A stretch of 64,000 nt of DNA from the NCBI GenBank assembly GCA_003615045.1, contig ML014111.1, positions 62,001 to 126,000 of the forward strand, read 5' to 3'. The position numbers were made by a program, and so were the translations under genes. The notes beneath the pieces are model-generated. The model was not told the DNA's origin. It did not search any database and saw nothing but the letters and a program-made list of their open reading frames with translations. This document shows positions 29,083 through 41,651 of this stretch, in pieces (positions within the stretch are counted from its first letter, which is position 1; every line of letters begins with the position of its first letter). The DNA is from Caulochytrium protostelioides. Lineage: Eukaryota; Chytridiomycota; Caulochytriomycetes; Caulochytriales; Caulochytriaceae.

Positions 29083-31039
29083 TGTGGATGCTTGTTCGTG
29101 AGGCGCGTGGAAGAAGGTCAATTGAGGGCAGAACCGGAAGCCAACCGGAGCGCGCGGTGCACCGCTGTCTCGCTTCACGAGTGATCAGCCAAGGTCGCGG
29201 TGCTGAAGCACGGTCAGGACCCCACGAGAAGCCGTGTTTGCCGTGTTAGTGCAAGACGAGGTCGGCGTGCGCTGCGGCGAATTCCCGAGGCAGACGCTGC
29301 AGGGTCATGTGGTCGCGGCGCGCATACGGCGCCATGGAAGCGCAGGACCCTGGAGGGCGACGAGAGGTGGGAGGCTGCAGATTCCCTTATTTTTTGGTGC
29401 CATGGCTCGGTGCCCCTTCATGCCCCCCACTCGTGGCTGCGTTGCCGAGGAGACGACACGAAGGCGCCACTGTTGGGTGGATTGGCGTTTGGGGGGCTCC
29501 TTCCCCGGAACGAGCGCCCGCCGCTCTGGCGCCATCGCCCGGCAGGATGCCGCCTCGGGCCACGTCGGGCCGACGACGACGACGACGAGGCCCGCGGCGG
29601 CGGTCCAGGATCCGCGGTGCGGTGGGCCCACCTCGTGGTGCCTCGCGGCCACGACAGCGGTGGCGGTGGTGGCGGACGTCGTGACCACGTCGATCCTCGC
29701 GGTCTCGCTGGGGCTCCGGCCGGGAAGGCGACCTGCGGAAAGCGAGGCGGGACTGCCGACGGCCAAACGCCGGGCGATGGAGCGGCCGTGAGCCCGAACC
29801 GTCGCCGTGGATCAGCACCAAGCCTCTACTCGTCCGATTGCTCCCATCCACCTCTACCACGTTGCATGCAAGCTTTCCTCCCCGGGATCCTGTCCCAGCG
29901 TCCGCGCATTGATACCCTCCCCAGCCCATGTCCCTCCGATCGGCTCGTGGGCCGTTTCTTGGCGACGGGGACCGCTGCATACGATCGGACGTCTCGTCGG
30001 ATCAAGACGATCTCGACCGCCGAGCCACGGATCGTCACCGCCCACGCCAAGCAGGCGACGCTTCTGAGCCCAGCCCAGCAAGTTTAAGCATCGACCACCT
30101 GACGTGTCCCTTGCCAGCAGCGCATGACCCTTGCACGACCCTTGCCTGATCTCGCCCATCGCTCTCGTTATCGCGGCCGGCGTCGCACTTCCCCGTTGCC
30201 CCTGCGCATGGCGTGCGATCCATGCAGCGTCCTTGAGTCATCGACCGCCGGGGTGCTGGTTCTTCATTTTTTTTTGTTGGTTTCGAGATTCCTGTCGCCC
30301 GTCGCGCAGCCATCAGGGGGCCCTGCTCAAGCCGTAGGCGGCCTGGCTGCCCAGTGATCCACGATTTCGCTGCGGACGTCGACCATCGGGACCGGCTGCC
30401 GATCCCTTCGCGCCCGCCAACGTCCGTCAGACGGCGCGACGACGACACGCGGCGCCGCTCCGGGTTCGCTTCGCCTGCGTCCGCCTCCTTTCGCTGGCGC
30501 GGGTGGCCTCGCGGTGGTTCGCGGTGGGGACGGCGTCGCCGGTATCCGTGCCTCGCCAGTCCCTGAACCGGTCCCTGAACCGATCCCTGAACCGGTCCCT
30601 GAACCTCCGCTGATCGGCCACGTGGCGCGGCCCTCGGGGGGTCCCTTCCCCGCGTCGACCCCCAGCGGACGTCACGGCTGTCCCGCGCTCGTCCCGCGCT
30701 CGTCATTCGCCGCCCGCGGCCTCTGTCGTCATCCTCCCGGCCCGACCGCGTGCCGCGAGACACGTCTGCCCACGTGCCACCCCTTCGTCTCGCCGATCTT
30801 CTTTTATACGGTCACGGCGTCGCTGCCGCGCAGGACCGCCGATCTCCTATGGCGTCCATACTGTGCGGATCGCTCGCCCATCACTGTGCGGTTCTCTCGC
30901 CACACGCATTGACGGCCGCTGTCCTCTGCGTCTCTGCTGCTGCGCGCGAGCCCACGGACCCCCCTGCGTGACGTGCGACCGGCCGTCGGGTCCCAATTCT
31001 CTGAGACCGCTTCGGGCTCCCCTTCGTCGTCTCGCCACC
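29083..31039. other. Divergent intergenic region upstream of Pam17 and ATG1
   Basis: Nearly 2 kb without a recognisable gene. It contains a four-copy 12-base tandem repeat (separate entry) and GC-rich open frames on both strands that lack domains and conflict with one another. The last ~250 bases are CT-rich and probably the ATG1 leader. Confidence 0.5.
30557..30604. repeat. 12-base tandem repeat, four copies
   Basis: The unit CGGTCCCTGAAC (variants CAGTCCCTGAAC and CGATCCCTGAAC) is repeated four times head to tail, about 440 bases before the ATG1 start. No function is evident. Confidence 0.8.
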
Positions 31040-34000
31040 ATGCTGGGCGCACGTAGCCAGGTCGGCGACTATCTCATCCAGGATGAGATCGGGCGCGGGT
31101 CGTTCGCGACCGTCTACTTGGGCAAGCTGAAGGTGCTCGTGGATCACGAGCATGCCGCGAGCGGCAGGCCATCCCACGCCGAGGGCGGGAGCTCCGACGC
31201 CCTCGCCGGTCCCGCGTCGTCCGCATCGACCTTGCCCGATCCCGTCCGCGGGTACAGTCTCGTAGCGATCAAGTCCGTCACCAAAGAGAAGCTGAACCGC
31301 AAGCTGACTGAAAATCTCGAGACGGAGATCCGCATTCTGAAGGGCAGCGCCCATCCGCATATCGTGGAGCTGATCAAGATCGTCAACTCGACCAAGTACA
31401 TCCATCTGTTGATGGAGTTCTGCGCCTTTGGCGACCTCTCGGCTTACATCAAGAAGAAGGGCGCGATCGCCGTCCCGTCCTGCTACCGCGGCCTGCCCGC
31501 ATCGCATCCCTTTCTGGCCTACTTTGCCGACCCGCTGGCCATCACCCGCCTCGCCGGACCGTATAATGGCTTGCACGAAACGGTGATCCGACACTTCCTC
31601 TACCAACTAGGTTCCAGTATGCGGTTCCTGCGCAAAAACCAGCTGATCCACCGCGATATCAAGCCGCAGAACTTGCTGCTTAGCCCCTCCGCGACGGGTC
31701 GTATCCTGGTGCCGGGTCTCCCGCCGTTACCCGACCTCAAGTTGGCCGACTTTGGGTTCGCCCGCGCCTTGCCGCACCAAAGTCTCGCCGCCACGCTGTG
31801 TGGCTCCCCGCTGTACATGGCGCCCGAGATCTTGCGCGGCGGCCGGTATGACGCGTCTGCCGACCTGTGGTCGATTGGCGCCGTCCTATACGAACTCGTT
31901 GCGGGCCGGCCGCCCTTCCGCGCCCAGAACCATATCGACCTCCTCCGTAAGATCGACCGCGGCTCGGGGGAGATCCATTTTCCCGATGCCGCCGTCGTTG
32001 CCGCCGCTGCCGCTGCGGCGAGCGCGGGATCGGCGCTGCCGCCTGCGTCGTCCGCCTCTTCCGCCACCGCGCCGTCGACCCCCCAGCACGAGCTGCTCGC
32101 CGGCGCCGAGCCGGCTGCCACGCCGCCCTCGTCGGTGCCAGCTATCGTAAGCTCGCTCCGACGTGGCTTAACCCCGCTCAGCTCGAGCCCACGGAGCACG
32201 CTCGCGGGACCCCCACCGCCGCCGCCGCCGCTGGCCGCCGTTAGCGCTGCCGCCGCGCCTTCGCCGGCTCGTCCCGTGCGCTCCGTCTCGGTGACCGCCG
32301 CCGTCAGCGGCAACACCGCCGCGGCGCTCGCCGGTCCAGGCCCGCCACCCATCCATCCCGAACTGAAGGCCCTCATCACCCGACTCCTCCGCCGCTCGCC
32401 GCACGAACGCATCTCATTCGAGGCCTTCTTTGCCCACCCGTTTCTCAACGAAGATCCTGCCTCCACGGCCTCGTCGACGCTAACGCCGTCCGCGTTGACG
32501 GCGAGTTCTGCGTCGCGGTCCTCATCGGCGCTGGCGCCGGGTAACCGCCAGAGTCTGCTGAGCTCGCAGGCCGTCGCGGCCTCGACGGCCGCCGCTGCCG
32601 CTTCGCCCACTCCAGCAACGGCGATGGCTTCTGGCGCCTTCCAGTCAGGGAGCTTGCCACGCCCGATGCCGTCGGTCCGTCCGGGTACCAGCGCCGGTTT
32701 CGGCGCCGCGCAGGGCATCCCCGGATCTAGCGAGGCGTCCGAGGGCCCTGCCAGTCTGCCGCACGGCCGCGCCGATTCGCCGGGACTACTCCGACGCCGC
32801 TTCACGCTGGGCGGTACCGGTGGTAACATCGCCGCGAGTCCCATGGGCGCCTCGCCCGGTCCGCCGGCCGTGCTTCGCCACCGCTCGAGCGTCGGTGCCC
32901 TCCAGCTTCAGCAGCAGCTTCAGCAGCAGCAGCAGTACCAGTATCAGCTTCAGCAGCAGCAACAACAGCAGCAACAACCGTATGTGTCATCGCATGGATC
33001 GAGTCATTCAGGATATGGTGACAGCCTGAGCAACATGGCGACCACCGCGAGTCCGCTTCCGAGCCCGACCGCACCGCCACGACGGTCAAGCGTGGCCGGT
33101 CAGAGCTCGCCGCTTCCACTGCCGACGACGGCCACGGCCACGGTCGGAATGCCCGTCCCGCCACCGCCGGCCTCGTCGACGTCGTCGCAGTCCATGAGCC
33201 ATCATACCCTCGCGAGCCAGCACGATCCTCGTGATGACGGCAGCCAAGCGACGCAGCCGGGCACGTGGCAGCCCGGCGCCGCGATCCCGGCAAGGGCGGG
33301 TAGCGCGACTTCTTCGGCCCTTGGTACGAGTCTAGTCGAGCCGCCGTTTGCCGGGTATGCGATCCACCCCTCCATCTTTGCTGAGTTCGACTCGAATGAG
33401 CGGCGGCGCCAGCAGCAGCAGTCACAGCAATCGCAGCAGCCGCAGCAGCCGCAGCAGCCGCAGCCGCCGCCGCAGCAACAACACCAGCCGCTGCCGTCGT
33501 CGTCATCATCGTCCATCGCGTCGGCTCAGGGTGATGCGAGCCCGATGGTCGGCAGCGCTTCATCATCATCCATGGCTCGCGCCAACGACAGCCCCCTGCA
33601 CGGTCTGGGACGCGCTTTCGCCGGCCGCTCGACCACCTCGCGAGGCGCGGGTCAGGGGCGGCCTGTTCCGTCCGCCCTCTCGGCTGCGGCTCAGGCCGCC
33701 ATGGCCTCGTCGCCAGCCGCTCACGATGCCTCGCTGGGCAGCAGCCCGGGCCACACCTTTTCGACCTCCTCGCCGTCCTTAATCGCCGGCGCCGTGTCAT
33801 CGTCGCGTCCGTCTGCATCGGCATTGCAGCAGTCCCAGCTGCCCCTGCCTCACCAGCACCAGCATCACCAGCATCACCAGCACCGCCATCACCAGCATGC
33901 GCAGCAGCACTCTCTGCACCAGCATCCACAGGGTGTCAGTCCGGCGCCGTCGGCCTTCCCCTCAGGATCGGGGTCGTCGACCTCCACGTCGGATGCAGAG

Positions 34001-35007
34001 TATGTCGTGGTCGAGAAAGGCCCGGTCGAAGTCAACTGGCTGGCGGACGAAATGGGCGCCGCAGCGACGACCCATCATGTCCGCGGCAAGCCGATCCCGC
34101 GCTCGTCGCACAGCAGCCAGCACGGCGGCCACCAGCAACACCAGCAACAGCAGGGCGGCGCGTCCACGTCGCTGCCGGCGCGGCCCTCCCGGACCCACAG
34201 CCATCTCTTTTCGGCCGCCGTCGCTGTCGCCGCAGCAGCGGCGAGTCCCTTCACGGGGTTGCCCTTGCGCCGCGGGTCATCGGCTTCCTCGAGCCATCAT
34301 GCCATGAGCCCGGGCAACGGGGGCGAAGGGATTGGCAGCCAGGGGGTGCCCATCCAGCGTCCGGGTGGCCATACCTTGCGCCACATGCCGTCGCTGGCAT
34401 CGGTCGTCGGCTCGCCGGAGCCGACGCCCGGCCTGCACCCCGCGCTTGGCTCGCGGACGGCGCCGACAACGCCGCCCAAGACCACGGCCGCATCCGCCTC
34501 CGCGCCCTCCCCGACGCCCTCGCCGTCGGCGTCGTTGCCCAACGCACACCTCTTGGAGCAAATTGAAGAGCAGCGCGCGCTGCGGCTTTCGACGATGCCC
34601 GCCGTGCTACGCCTCACGCCCGAGATGACTGACAGCTACCTCGCGGCGCGTTCGCACCTTTTCCAGTCATACCCGGCTGCGCCACTCCACGCCGTGGCGC
34701 CCCATGATGCGTCGGGTGCGTCTGCCACGTCGTCGTCGTCGTCCCTCAACCGCAGCTTGGCTCCAGGCTCGGCTGAATCGGCGCCTGCCGGCGGGCCGGC
34801 GCCCTGGAGTCCCATTTTGTGCGCGCTGCCGTGGGCGCCGGCCTCGTTTGCAGCGATCCGCATCATGGCCCGCCGCGCGCTCGCCGTCCACGTGGTCGCC
34901 GACACCCTCAACGATCCGGCCCAAGCACACGCGACATACCTGCTCAATCTGGCGCTGTATGAAGCGGCGGTTGCGGTCGCCCGCGGCGTCTGGGAAGCGA
35001 CCCAACA

Positions 35008-35038
<31 letters not shown>

Positions 35039-35683
35039 GTGCCCGCGGATACGGCGGCGTCCCTGCAAGATCTGTCGCTGGCAGTCGGCTGGCTGCGGGA
35101 TCAGTTCAACTACTGCTTGGACCGCGCCGAGTCCTGGCGCGAGATGCATGCAGCGGCCGCTGCGGCCGCGACCTCGCTGTCGTCGTCCTCGCTCGGGGAC
35201 GATCTGAACGGCGAGCACTTCAGGCCGGGTCTGACGACCTCGACGTCGGCGCCTGTGCGCTCGTCGGCCTTGCGGGGCCCGTCGTTCCATGCCGCGCCAT
35301 CGTCAGCGCACGATGCGCCTGCCGCGCCCGCCGCGGCGCCTGCGATCCCGCCGCGCACGGCCGAGAAACTGCTGTACCGCACGGCGCTGGATCTGGCGCA
35401 GTGGGGTGCGGCCGTCGAGGCCTCGGGCCGTCCGAATGGCTTGGCGCGCGCCCACGCCGCGTATACGGAAGCCGTCTGGTGCGTGGACGCGCTGCTCCCG
35501 ATCGTGTGGCCGCCCGCGTCGACGGCGCTCTCGTCGTCATCGCTGTCCTCATCCGCTGCGCTGGAGCCGGTGATCTTTACGGCTGCGTCGCAGCTGTCCC
35601 GCGAAAGCCGATTACTGCTTGAGCAATTCCTTGTCCGGCTGATCGAGCGGTATGCGATGCTGCCTTCGCAAGTAGCCTCGTAG
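31040..35683 (+). CDS. ATG1: Atg1/ULK autophagy-initiating Ser/Thr kinase
   Basis: The protein has 1547 residues. The kinase domain starts at once: GRGSFATVYLG (18-28), the ATP lysine K78 in VAIKSV, HRDIKPQNLL (D206 catalytic), DFGFAR (D237) and GSPLYMAPEIL. A disordered loop of about 120 residues (Ala/Ser/Pro-rich) splits the C-lobe between KIDRGSGEIHFP and ELKALITRLL. A low-complexity middle part with several polyglutamine/histidine tracts follows. Residues ~987-1005 carry the Atg1-specific block YVVVEKGPVEVNWLADE. The last ~350 residues are the helical tandem-MIT region that binds Atg13, interrupted by a Gln tract (CAA/CAG repeat near 35003-35038) and ending LLEQFLVRLIERYAML. Atg1 phosphorylates autophagy factors at the phagophore assembly site under TOR control. 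It is about 1.7 times the yeast length, all from disordered insertions. Confidence 0.95.
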
Positions 35684-37359
35684 ACATGTTCCTTTTTTTC
35701 TGTTCTATCTTGATTATAGCGTGATGCATGGTCGGTATGCATGTTCCGATGATGATGTATGGTGCTGGTCCTTCGTGATTGCCCGATCGCGTCAAGCCAC
35801 GGATTATCTCACAGAAGTGCCGGAGTGCTCGCGGACATGTGGCTTTGGATGTCCCAGATGTGAAACCCGCTCCAGCTGGATGGGCTCAGCCGATCCTTCC
35901 CATCGATGAGGGTCGATTGGAAGGACCTTGTCGCCAAGGCGTCCCTGGGCGTCGTCTGCAGCCGCGGTGAGCCGTGAGCCGTGAGCCGTGAGCCATGCTT
36001 TCCACTAGCGCCATGCAGGCGGCTGCGCCTCCGGCCTGTTCGTTGCGTTTGAGACCGCCTTGCCTCCTTCTTGCTTGTGCGTCCCTCTGAAGCACACGAA
36101 GCTCAGGCGGCGCCGGCGGCGGCCAAGCAGGCCCCTCGGGTCGGGCGGCGCACCGGCCCCCAGCATCCGCCGACGGCGTCGGCGCTAAGCCGCTTGTCGC
36201 GCTGCCGCCGGTCCCTCCGCCGACGGGACGGCCGGTCCGCAGGCGTGCGGCACGGCGCCGGTGGCGCCGGCAGAGTGGGCAGAAGCCGCGGCACGGTCGC
36301 CGGGACCCCGTGGACCGGTCCCTGCTCAGCATGCGCCTGGCTCAGGCGCGAGGAGCCGCGTCCGGACGGGTCGCCCAGACGGCCCAGCGCTGGACCCCTG
36401 CTGCCTCAAGACTGGCCCAGGCCCGAGTCTGCGCACACAATGCGCGACGCCGGACGCGGCGCTGCGGCGCGCGGTCGCCGGTCGCCGGTGGGGCGAGCAC
36501 GCCATCGCAGGGCCATCGCGGCCATTGCCATGGCCCACGTTGCGATCAGACCATGCGTTGCGAGCGCCGCCGGCGTGTCGGGCCATGCGTGGTGCGCCAC
36601 GATGGGCATGGCGCGAGGAGGAGCATCGAGGCGTTAGCGCATCGAAGTATCGGAATCTGGAGGCCGCCGAGGCATCGAAGCGAGGGTGATTGGGGGTGGA
36701 TGCGGATGCTGCGGCGTCCAGACGCGCAGGAGCAATGAAACGGAAGCGCAAATATCGACCCTGGGGGCGTGGGGGCATGACTCCGACCGGCTTTTCTGAA
36801 GGCCGCTTTCTCCCCATTTTTAGGGGTATACCGCTCGAACACTGCTGTCGAAACCTCGACAGCGCCTGCGACAAGAGGCCCGCGTGCTCATCTCATCCGC
36901 TTTGTCTTGATGCATGGAACAGAGTCTCTTCTTTTGTTCGCTTGATCCTGGCTCTATACTCCTCTGCGATTCCGCTCTGCCAGGTCACTCGCCATCTATC
37001 CCCCGCGTCACGCGTATCGGTGCACGACCCGCTTCTTCTGCTCGCATGAGGCCTCGGCGGAGTGTTCCTGATACCCCACTCTTCTGATTCCCGACCCCAT
37101 TGCTTCTTTTCAACATCAGTGCTCGCTGTGCTTTCCGCCCCTATGGCTTGCCGCATCGCATAGAATCATTCACTGCCACCGTTCCCGGCCATCCGACTCC
37201 GATTCCCCGCCCGACCAACATTGCTTGTCTCTTTTCTCGGAAACGTTTGCCTTTTCTCCGGATTATCCGTTCCAAGCCAGGGTTATTGCATTGCTCCCGC
37301 TGCCTCCACTTGCCCGAGGCCTCCGGGCACCTCCCGTTGACCGTCCCGTTGTGCCGGTC
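35684..37359. other. Intergenic region between ATG1 and the C2H2 factor
   Basis: About 1.7 kb. The ATG1 3' part is AT-richer (35,685-35,830); 36,080-36,640 is very GC-rich with overlapping Arg-rich open frames of no visible family; 36,780-37,360 is CT-rich and reads like a long promoter and leader of the downstream transcription-factor gene. GAGCCGTGAGCCGTGAGCC near 35,970-35,990 is a short tandem repeat. No gene is supported. Confidence 0.5.
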
Positions 37360-40300
37360 ATGTCCCCTGCGCTGCCTGTGGCCATGATGAACCCCGACCC
37401 GGCCGCAGCGAACCCCGCGGCCCCGTCGTTTACGCCGGCGGCGGCGGCCGCCGTATCAGCGGGCGCAATGACGATGCCGCAGGACATGAACGAGAGTCCG
37501 ATGCAGCCGCAGAAACAGGTCTCTACGTCTCATGCGGCGCCATCATCCACGCAGCAAGCATCGCAGTGTGTATACCAGCAGCAGCAGCAGCCAATTTTCA
37601 GCCAGAGTATGAACGCGGAGTTTGCAACGCCGCCGGTCGCTGCCGCCGCCAGCTTCACGGGCTTCCCCCCGTCCTTCTCGTCCATGACCGGCCAGCTGGA
37701 TGCCGCCATGGGCATCCCGCCACCACCGACGTCGCAGCCCCTCTTCTCGACCTTCTCGGGGCCCGTCAATCCGTCGCTTACGTCCGAAATGCTCCTCCCG
37801 TCGAATGGGTCGGCCTCGTCGTCGTCGGCCTCCACGGCCGTCACGACCGGTGCGGGGTCGCTGCCCGCGTCCGCGTCGTCAACCTCGGCCACCGCGGCGA
37901 CGAAGCGCGTCGATGACGAGATGGCGGCGCTGCTGCAGACCGGCCACGTCGCCATGCCGGCGGCCGAGGCGCTCTCCAGCCTCGCGGGCAAAGCGACCGC
38001 ACATCGTTGTGTGCCGCCGCCGCCCGTGTACGCGTCCTCCTCGTCGGCGACCTCGTCGCAGGAGACGCTCGCATCCCAAAAGGCCTTCTCGGCGTCCTCG
38101 GCCTCGACCGCATCAGGATCGACCACCACCACGGCCACTACGGCGGCGGCGGCGGCGACGGCCGCCCGACGCCGTTCGTCGGTGACGGCGCAGATGCCGA
38201 TTTTTTCGCAGGCGGCGTCCATCACGACGCCCGTCGCGCATCGTCCGGCGCCGCACGCGCCCGCCATGGCCATGTCGTTCACCTCGCAGCTGCAGGGTCC
38301 CAGCAGCAGCGGCGACATGCACGAGATGGGCACGCATGCTTCGGTCGCGCACTCGCTCGGCTCGAGCGTCGGTAGCCTCCCAAGCCATGCGGGCTCAGCC
38401 CTGCGGACCCCGTCGCTCCCGCCAGCCTCGCTCTCGGCCTCCTCGGTGATGGCGCCGTTCACCCCGACCACGGGACCCCTGGCCGATACGTCCGCCCTCG
38501 CGAGCTCGCTCAACGTGGTTGAAGCGTTCCTAGCGCATCCGGAGGGCATGGATATGCTGACCCCGGAGCTTTGTGCGCCGTCCCTCTTTGGCAAGCAGCC
38601 GCAGCCGCAGCCGTCAACAGGTCGCCTCGACCGCCGCGGTAGTCTAGCCACGGCCTCGCCGCCCCAGACCGCCGCTCCGCTGCTCCCATCTGGCCAGCTA
38701 GGCACTCACCCGGCCTCGCAGTCGCTCACCCCGGGCCCAACCCCAGGCGTCACGCCGGCCATGACGCCCCTGAGCCAGACGCCGGTCGGTGGCTCGCTCC
38801 ACGCGGCCGCGACTGCCGCGGGCGCCGGTGGCATGCACCTGACACCCGTGGACGCGGCGATGCTGGGTACGCCCGCGTCGTCGTGTCCGGGTACACCTGC
38901 CGAGGCGATGCCGCCCGCGGGCGCCGCCGCGCCGTCCTCGATGTCCATCAGCTCGCAGCTCGTCAACCCGTACTTTGCCCCGCAGCCAGAGAGCTCGTCG
39001 CCTGCCGCCTCACCGCTGTTGGCCGCGTCCTGGATGAACGGTCTCGCCTTTTCGCCGCAGGGGTCTGCGCCGTCCTCGGGCTACGCGCAGGGCGCCCATC
39101 CGGCGTATGCGGCCCCGCACGGCCACACGCATCCATACCAAACACATGGCGCGCTGACGCACGCCCACAACAACCCGAACGTTTCCGAGAGCGGCGCTTA
39201 TCCGTTCATGCAGCACCACCCGACCCCGCATCACCCGTATGCTAATCATGCGTCACCAGGCCTGCCCCAGCAGCTGCAGCAGCAACAGCAGCAGCAGCAA
39301 ATGCCGCAGCAGCTACAACAACAATCACACGGGTCATCGACGCCGATGTCATACCCATCGCATTCGCAGGCATCTCGGTGGCCCTCCACAATGGCGAGCG
39401 GCCATGCCAGCGGAGCTGTCGCCGCGGGACCCATGTATGCGTTTGCCGCGCCCACCGACGCCAAGCCGATAATCAACCGGTTCCCGACGCCGCCGCCGCG
39501 GCCTGCGACCGCACCCGTCGGTCGCCGCCACCACTCGGTCGATATATCGGCCGGCATGATGCCGTCGCCCCTGGACCGCCCGACGCCCCTCGCTCGCGGC
39601 GCCACCGCCGCCGGGTATCCCGGGTTCCCGGGGGCCGCCGGCGCGGGCCAGCACCCGCAGGCGAACGGCCCGCGCTCGCCGGACCGATCGGGCCCGCTGC
39701 CGGACTTGACGCGCAAGCGCCTGTCGATCTCCGCCAAAGGCTCGAAGGGTGCCTTCAAGCCGCCGGGCCCGCCGCGGCGCGCGTCGTTGACCGTGCTGAC
39801 GCCTGGCGGCACGGCGCTGTCGAGCTTCATCAACGGCATGGCCATGGGTCACCCCTTCGCGGGCCACCACCGTGCCGCTGGGTATACGCGGTCGTGCACG
39901 CCGGCGAGCAGCAACGCGACGTCGCAGGAGCCCGGCGCGATGCTGCGCCGCCGCATGAGCCGCGACGCCGCGGCCGAGATCGCCGAGGCGATTCATATGG
40001 GTCTTTCGATCAACGGCAGCGGCACGACGACGCCGGGCGCCGCCTCCAATATGGCGATGCTGCGGTCCATCACGCCGCTGAGCAGCACCGGCTCGATCCC
40101 CGAGCGCCCGTCCTCGGCCCTCTCGAACGTATCGCTGTCCTCGCCGGCTTTGATCGCGAGCCAGGGCCCGCATGGGAGTCCCGCGGTGCCGCCGTCGCTG
40201 GGCGAGGACTACCGCCAGTACAAGTGCCCGAAGCCACTGTGCACGAAAGCGTACAAGAACACCAACGGGCTTAAGTATCATCTGGAACGCGGACTTTGCG

Positions 40301-40629
40301 AGCTGGATGTCGAGATCGCGCCGGTCTTTGCGGACGCGAATGGAGAGCCTTCGCCTTTCGGATCGCCGTTCGGGTCGCAGGGCATGGACAATGACAACGC
40401 CGCTGTTGCAGCTGCGGCCAACATCAAGCTCACCCACCGCCCCTACTGGTGCCGTGCGCCGGGCTGCCGCAAAAAGTACAAAAACCTCAACGGGCTCAAG
40501 TACCACGTGAAGGTCTGCCATCCGGACGTGCCCTTCCGGGAATGCAAGGGGCATATCAACCTAAACTTTCCCAACGAGCCCTCGATGAGCTCGTCCTCCC
40601 CATCGGGGCCGGCCCTCCCATTAACACGT

Positions 40630-40706
<77 letters not shown>

Positions 40707-40992
40707 NNNNNNNNNNNNNNNNNNNNNNNNNNNNNNNNNNNNNNNNNNNNNNNNNNNNNNNNNNNNNNNNNNNNNNNNNNNNNNNNNNNNNNNNNNNNNN
40801 NNNNNNNNNNNNNNNNNNNNNNNNNNNNNNNNNNNNNNNNNNNNNNNNNNNNNNNNNNNNNNNNNNNNNNNNNNNNNNNNNNNNNNNNNNNNNNNNNNNN
40901 NNNNNNNNNNNNNNNNNNNNNNNNNNNNNNNNNNNNNNNNNNNNNNNNNNNNNNNNNNNNNNNNNNNNNNNNNNNNNNNNNNNNNNNNNNNC

Positions 40993-41032
<40 letters not shown>

Positions 41033-41348
41033 GCAACAATGCCAGCATCAGCAGCACCAGCATCAGCATCATTGCCAGCCGCAGCACCCCCATCACGGCC
41101 CGTCAGCGGCGCTTGCGGCAGCGCAGGGCCCCTTCTCGCCCGGCGGGTACCACCCGGGCATGCATGCGCCGATGCCGCACACAATGCATGCCATGGGCTA
41201 CGGCGGGAGTCTCGGCGAGCTGCCCCTCGCCGACGTCGCAGAAGATCCAGGCCAGTCGCACCCTGACACTATGTCCTTTATGCGGGCCTTATCGGAGCCG
41301 CAGGATATGAATCCGGTGCACCACGGCGGGGACGGCCACCACCGCTGA
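37360..41348 (+). CDS. C2H2 zinc-finger transcription factor, SFP1/JAZF1-like, interrupted by an assembly gap
   Basis: The first ATG of the frame is at 37360 (MSPALPVAMMNPD; 37384 is an alternative). About 950 residues of Ser/Ala/Pro/Gln-rich disordered sequence come first. Two fingers follow near residues 953-985 and 1028-1060: CPKPLCTKAYKNTNGLKYH and CRAPGCRKKYKNLNGLKYH, each C-x4-C-x12-H; the first ends in Cys, the second in His. The YKN-NGLKYH signature is typical of the fungal SFP1 family and of animal JAZF1. SFP1 is a TOR-controlled activator of ribosome-biogenesis genes, so that role is inferred. A polyglutamine tract (CAG/CAA) runs into 285 N. After the gap the sensible frame, Gln/His then GPFSPGGYHPGMHAPMPHT and a stop at 41346-41348, is shifted relative to the frame before it. 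The gap length is therefore not reliable. Confidence 0.75.
40630..41042. repeat. Polyglutamine-coding CAG/CAA repeat spanning the gap
   Basis: Left of the gap: CAACAG hexamers become pure CAG. Right of the gap: a run of about fifteen CAA followed by CAGCAACAATGCCAGCATCAGCAGCACC. All encode glutamine when read in the likely frames. The true length is unknown. Confidence 0.85.
40707..40991. other. Assembly gap (285 N) inside a CAG/CAA repeat
   Basis: Unknown bases lie between a CAACAG/CAG repeat on the left and a pure CAA repeat on the right. The repeat probably stopped assembly. The N count is a multiple of three, yet the reading frames on the two sides disagree, so the number is an estimate. 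Confidence 0.95.
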
Positions 41349-41651
41349 TAGCTCTGAGACGGCGGACCTCTCACGGACCCCTTTTTCTATTCGTTCATTC
41401 TTCTTTGTTTCATACGCGCTAAGGTCTCTCTCTTTTCTTGCACATCATGTTTCTCTTTTCTACTTCTTCTGTCGCTCGTTTTATTTGTTTTTTGTTTTAT
41501 TTTCGTTTCTGAACACTTCGGCACACTTCTGACTCTTGTCACACAATTCTCACGCGTAGGGACTCAAAAACACATCCTTCTCCTATTGATTTGCATGAGG
41601 CTGGTTCGGTGATAAATGAGACAGCTTGAAAAAGAGAGAGTTGTAGACAAA
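41349..41651. other. Convergent 3' spacer between the C2H2 factor and EFL1
   Basis: About 300 bases of AT-richer, T-rich sequence (TTTTATTTGTTTTTTGTTTTATTTTCG near 41,480) typical of fungal 3' untranslated regions. No gene. Confidence 0.6.

Noticed and set aside
29200..30087. 295-codon plus-strand open frame upstream of ATG1
   Set aside because: Composition is Arg/Gly/Pro-rich without domains, and frames on both strands compete equally; it is treated as intergenic.
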